Below, piece by piece: positions 5,284 through 5,494 of a DNA stretch of 5,494 nt. The DNA is from Chloroflexota bacterium (GTDB lineage Bacteria; Chloroflexota; Dehalococcoidia; SM23-28-2; RBG-16-64-32), in NCBI GenBank assembly GCA_022563285.1, contig JADFNQ010000100.1:1-5494 (forward strand). Reading direction: 5' to 3'. The position numbers and the translations under genes are program-made. The notes below the pieces were generated by a model. That model did not search any database, was not told where the DNA came from, and saw only the letters and a program-made list of their open reading frames with translations. Numbering within the stretch: position 1 is the first letter of the stretch; each line of letters opens with the position of its first letter.

Positions 5284-5494
5284 CAGGCCGCCTCCTCCAG
5301 GCGCTGCTTGACCAGCGCGGGGATATCGGATATCTCCTCGGCCACGGAGATGCCGGCCTCGGTGAGGCGGCGGATCTTCTCCGCGGCGGTGTCCTGCTTC
5401 CCCTCGACGATAGTGCCGGCGTGGCCGAAGCGCATGCCGGGCATGGCGTCCATGAACCGCCCCGCCATGAAGGCGACGATGCGCAGGCGGCTGT
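5283..5494 (-). CDS. Succinyl-CoA-synthetase-type acyl-CoA ligase alpha subunit, C-terminal part (5' end outside window)
   Basis: The frame enters from the right edge and ends at TGA (5285-5283), showing the last 70 or so residues. Residues reading RIVAFMAGRF, then PGMRFGHAGTIVEGK, match the C-terminal lobe of the alpha subunit of succinyl-CoA synthetase. In the E. coli enzyme the GHAG histidine (His246) is the phosphorylated residue, here encoded at 5423-5421. The tail AAEKIRRLTEAGISVAEEISDIPALV is the usual last helix-strand-helix. It would form an acyl-CoA from acid, CoA and ATP (or the reverse) with a beta subunit expected upstream of the alpha gene. The segment between AGR and GHAG is about two residues longer than in E. 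coli (FMDAMPGMRF), so a related ligase for another acid, not succinate, is possible. The sucD name is therefore withheld. The ferredoxin-like gene follows by a one-base overlap. Confidence 0.85.
   Translation of the reverse strand, partial: SRLRIVAFMAGRFMDAMPGMRFGHAGTIVEGKQDTAAEKIRRLTEAGISVAEEISDIPALVKQRLEEAA
5291..5298 (-). promoter_or_regulatory. Strong ribosome binding site inside the ligase 3' end (ferredoxin gene)
   Basis: GGAGGAGG on the minus strand lies within the last codons of the ligase and 7 nt before the ferredoxin ATG. It fixes the ferredoxin start and, with the TGATG overlap, indicates coupled translation. Confidence 0.7.

Noticed and set aside
1..5494. CRISPR array, tRNA, rRNA or riboswitch
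   Set aside because: I saw no spaced direct repeats, no tRNA arm pattern and no conserved RNA core. The only long gaps are explained by gene fragments or by the nested-repeat element.

Overview
The window is GC-rich (I estimate mid-60s percent by eye). Its intact genes encode CoA-thioester metabolism: a thiolase, a crotonase-fold protein, an MmgE/PrpD-family protein, an (R)-hydratase-type MaoC protein and the end of an acyl-CoA ligase alpha subunit. With a CGTSGCH-type multiheme cytochrome and an IS1595-type remnant, this looks like an environmental, catabolically versatile bacterium. Chloroflexota (Dehalococcoidia/SAR202-like) is my best guess from gene style alone, at low confidence. No rRNA, tRNA or other lineage marker is present.

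Layout. (1) Positions 1 to about 930 are a scrapyard of partial genes in alternating orientation. They are a multiheme cytochrome c fragment (minus strand, running off the left edge), the C-terminal part of a trypsin-like protease (plus) and the C-terminal end of an IS1595-family transposase (minus). The protease part is visibly less GC-rich than the rest. (2) Positions 987-3066 hold two co-directional genes, an SCP-x-type thiolase and a crotonase-family protein, the second with its own consensus-like promoter. (3) A convergent MmgE/PrpD gene (3070-4440, minus) ends only 3 nt from the crotonase stop. (4) A divergent MaoC/PhaJ-type hydratase (4528-4950, plus) shares an 87-nt promoter region with the MmgE/PrpD gene. 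In that region the two predicted -10 boxes overlap on one CTATAG palindrome. (5) Positions 4951-5052 are intergenic and carry a 50-bp repeat-like element made of nested inverted repeats, between convergent genes. (6) On the minus strand from the right edge come the C-terminus of a succinyl-CoA-synthetase-type alpha subunit and, overlapping its stop by one base, a small ferredoxin-like protein.

How the genes may work together (inference): the ligase would activate an acid to its CoA ester. MaoC would hydrate a 2-enoyl-CoA, and the thiolase would cleave or form a 3-oxoacyl-CoA. The MmgE/PrpD protein would dehydrate, decarboxylate or epimerise a di- or tricarboxylic intermediate. The crotonase lacks both catalytic glutamates of true enoyl-CoA hydratases, so its reaction is open. 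No substrate can be assigned from this window. I found no defence system, CRISPR array or RNA gene. The points most worth following up are the crotonase active site, the ligase-ferredoxin coupling, the symmetric divergent promoter and the nested-hairpin element.
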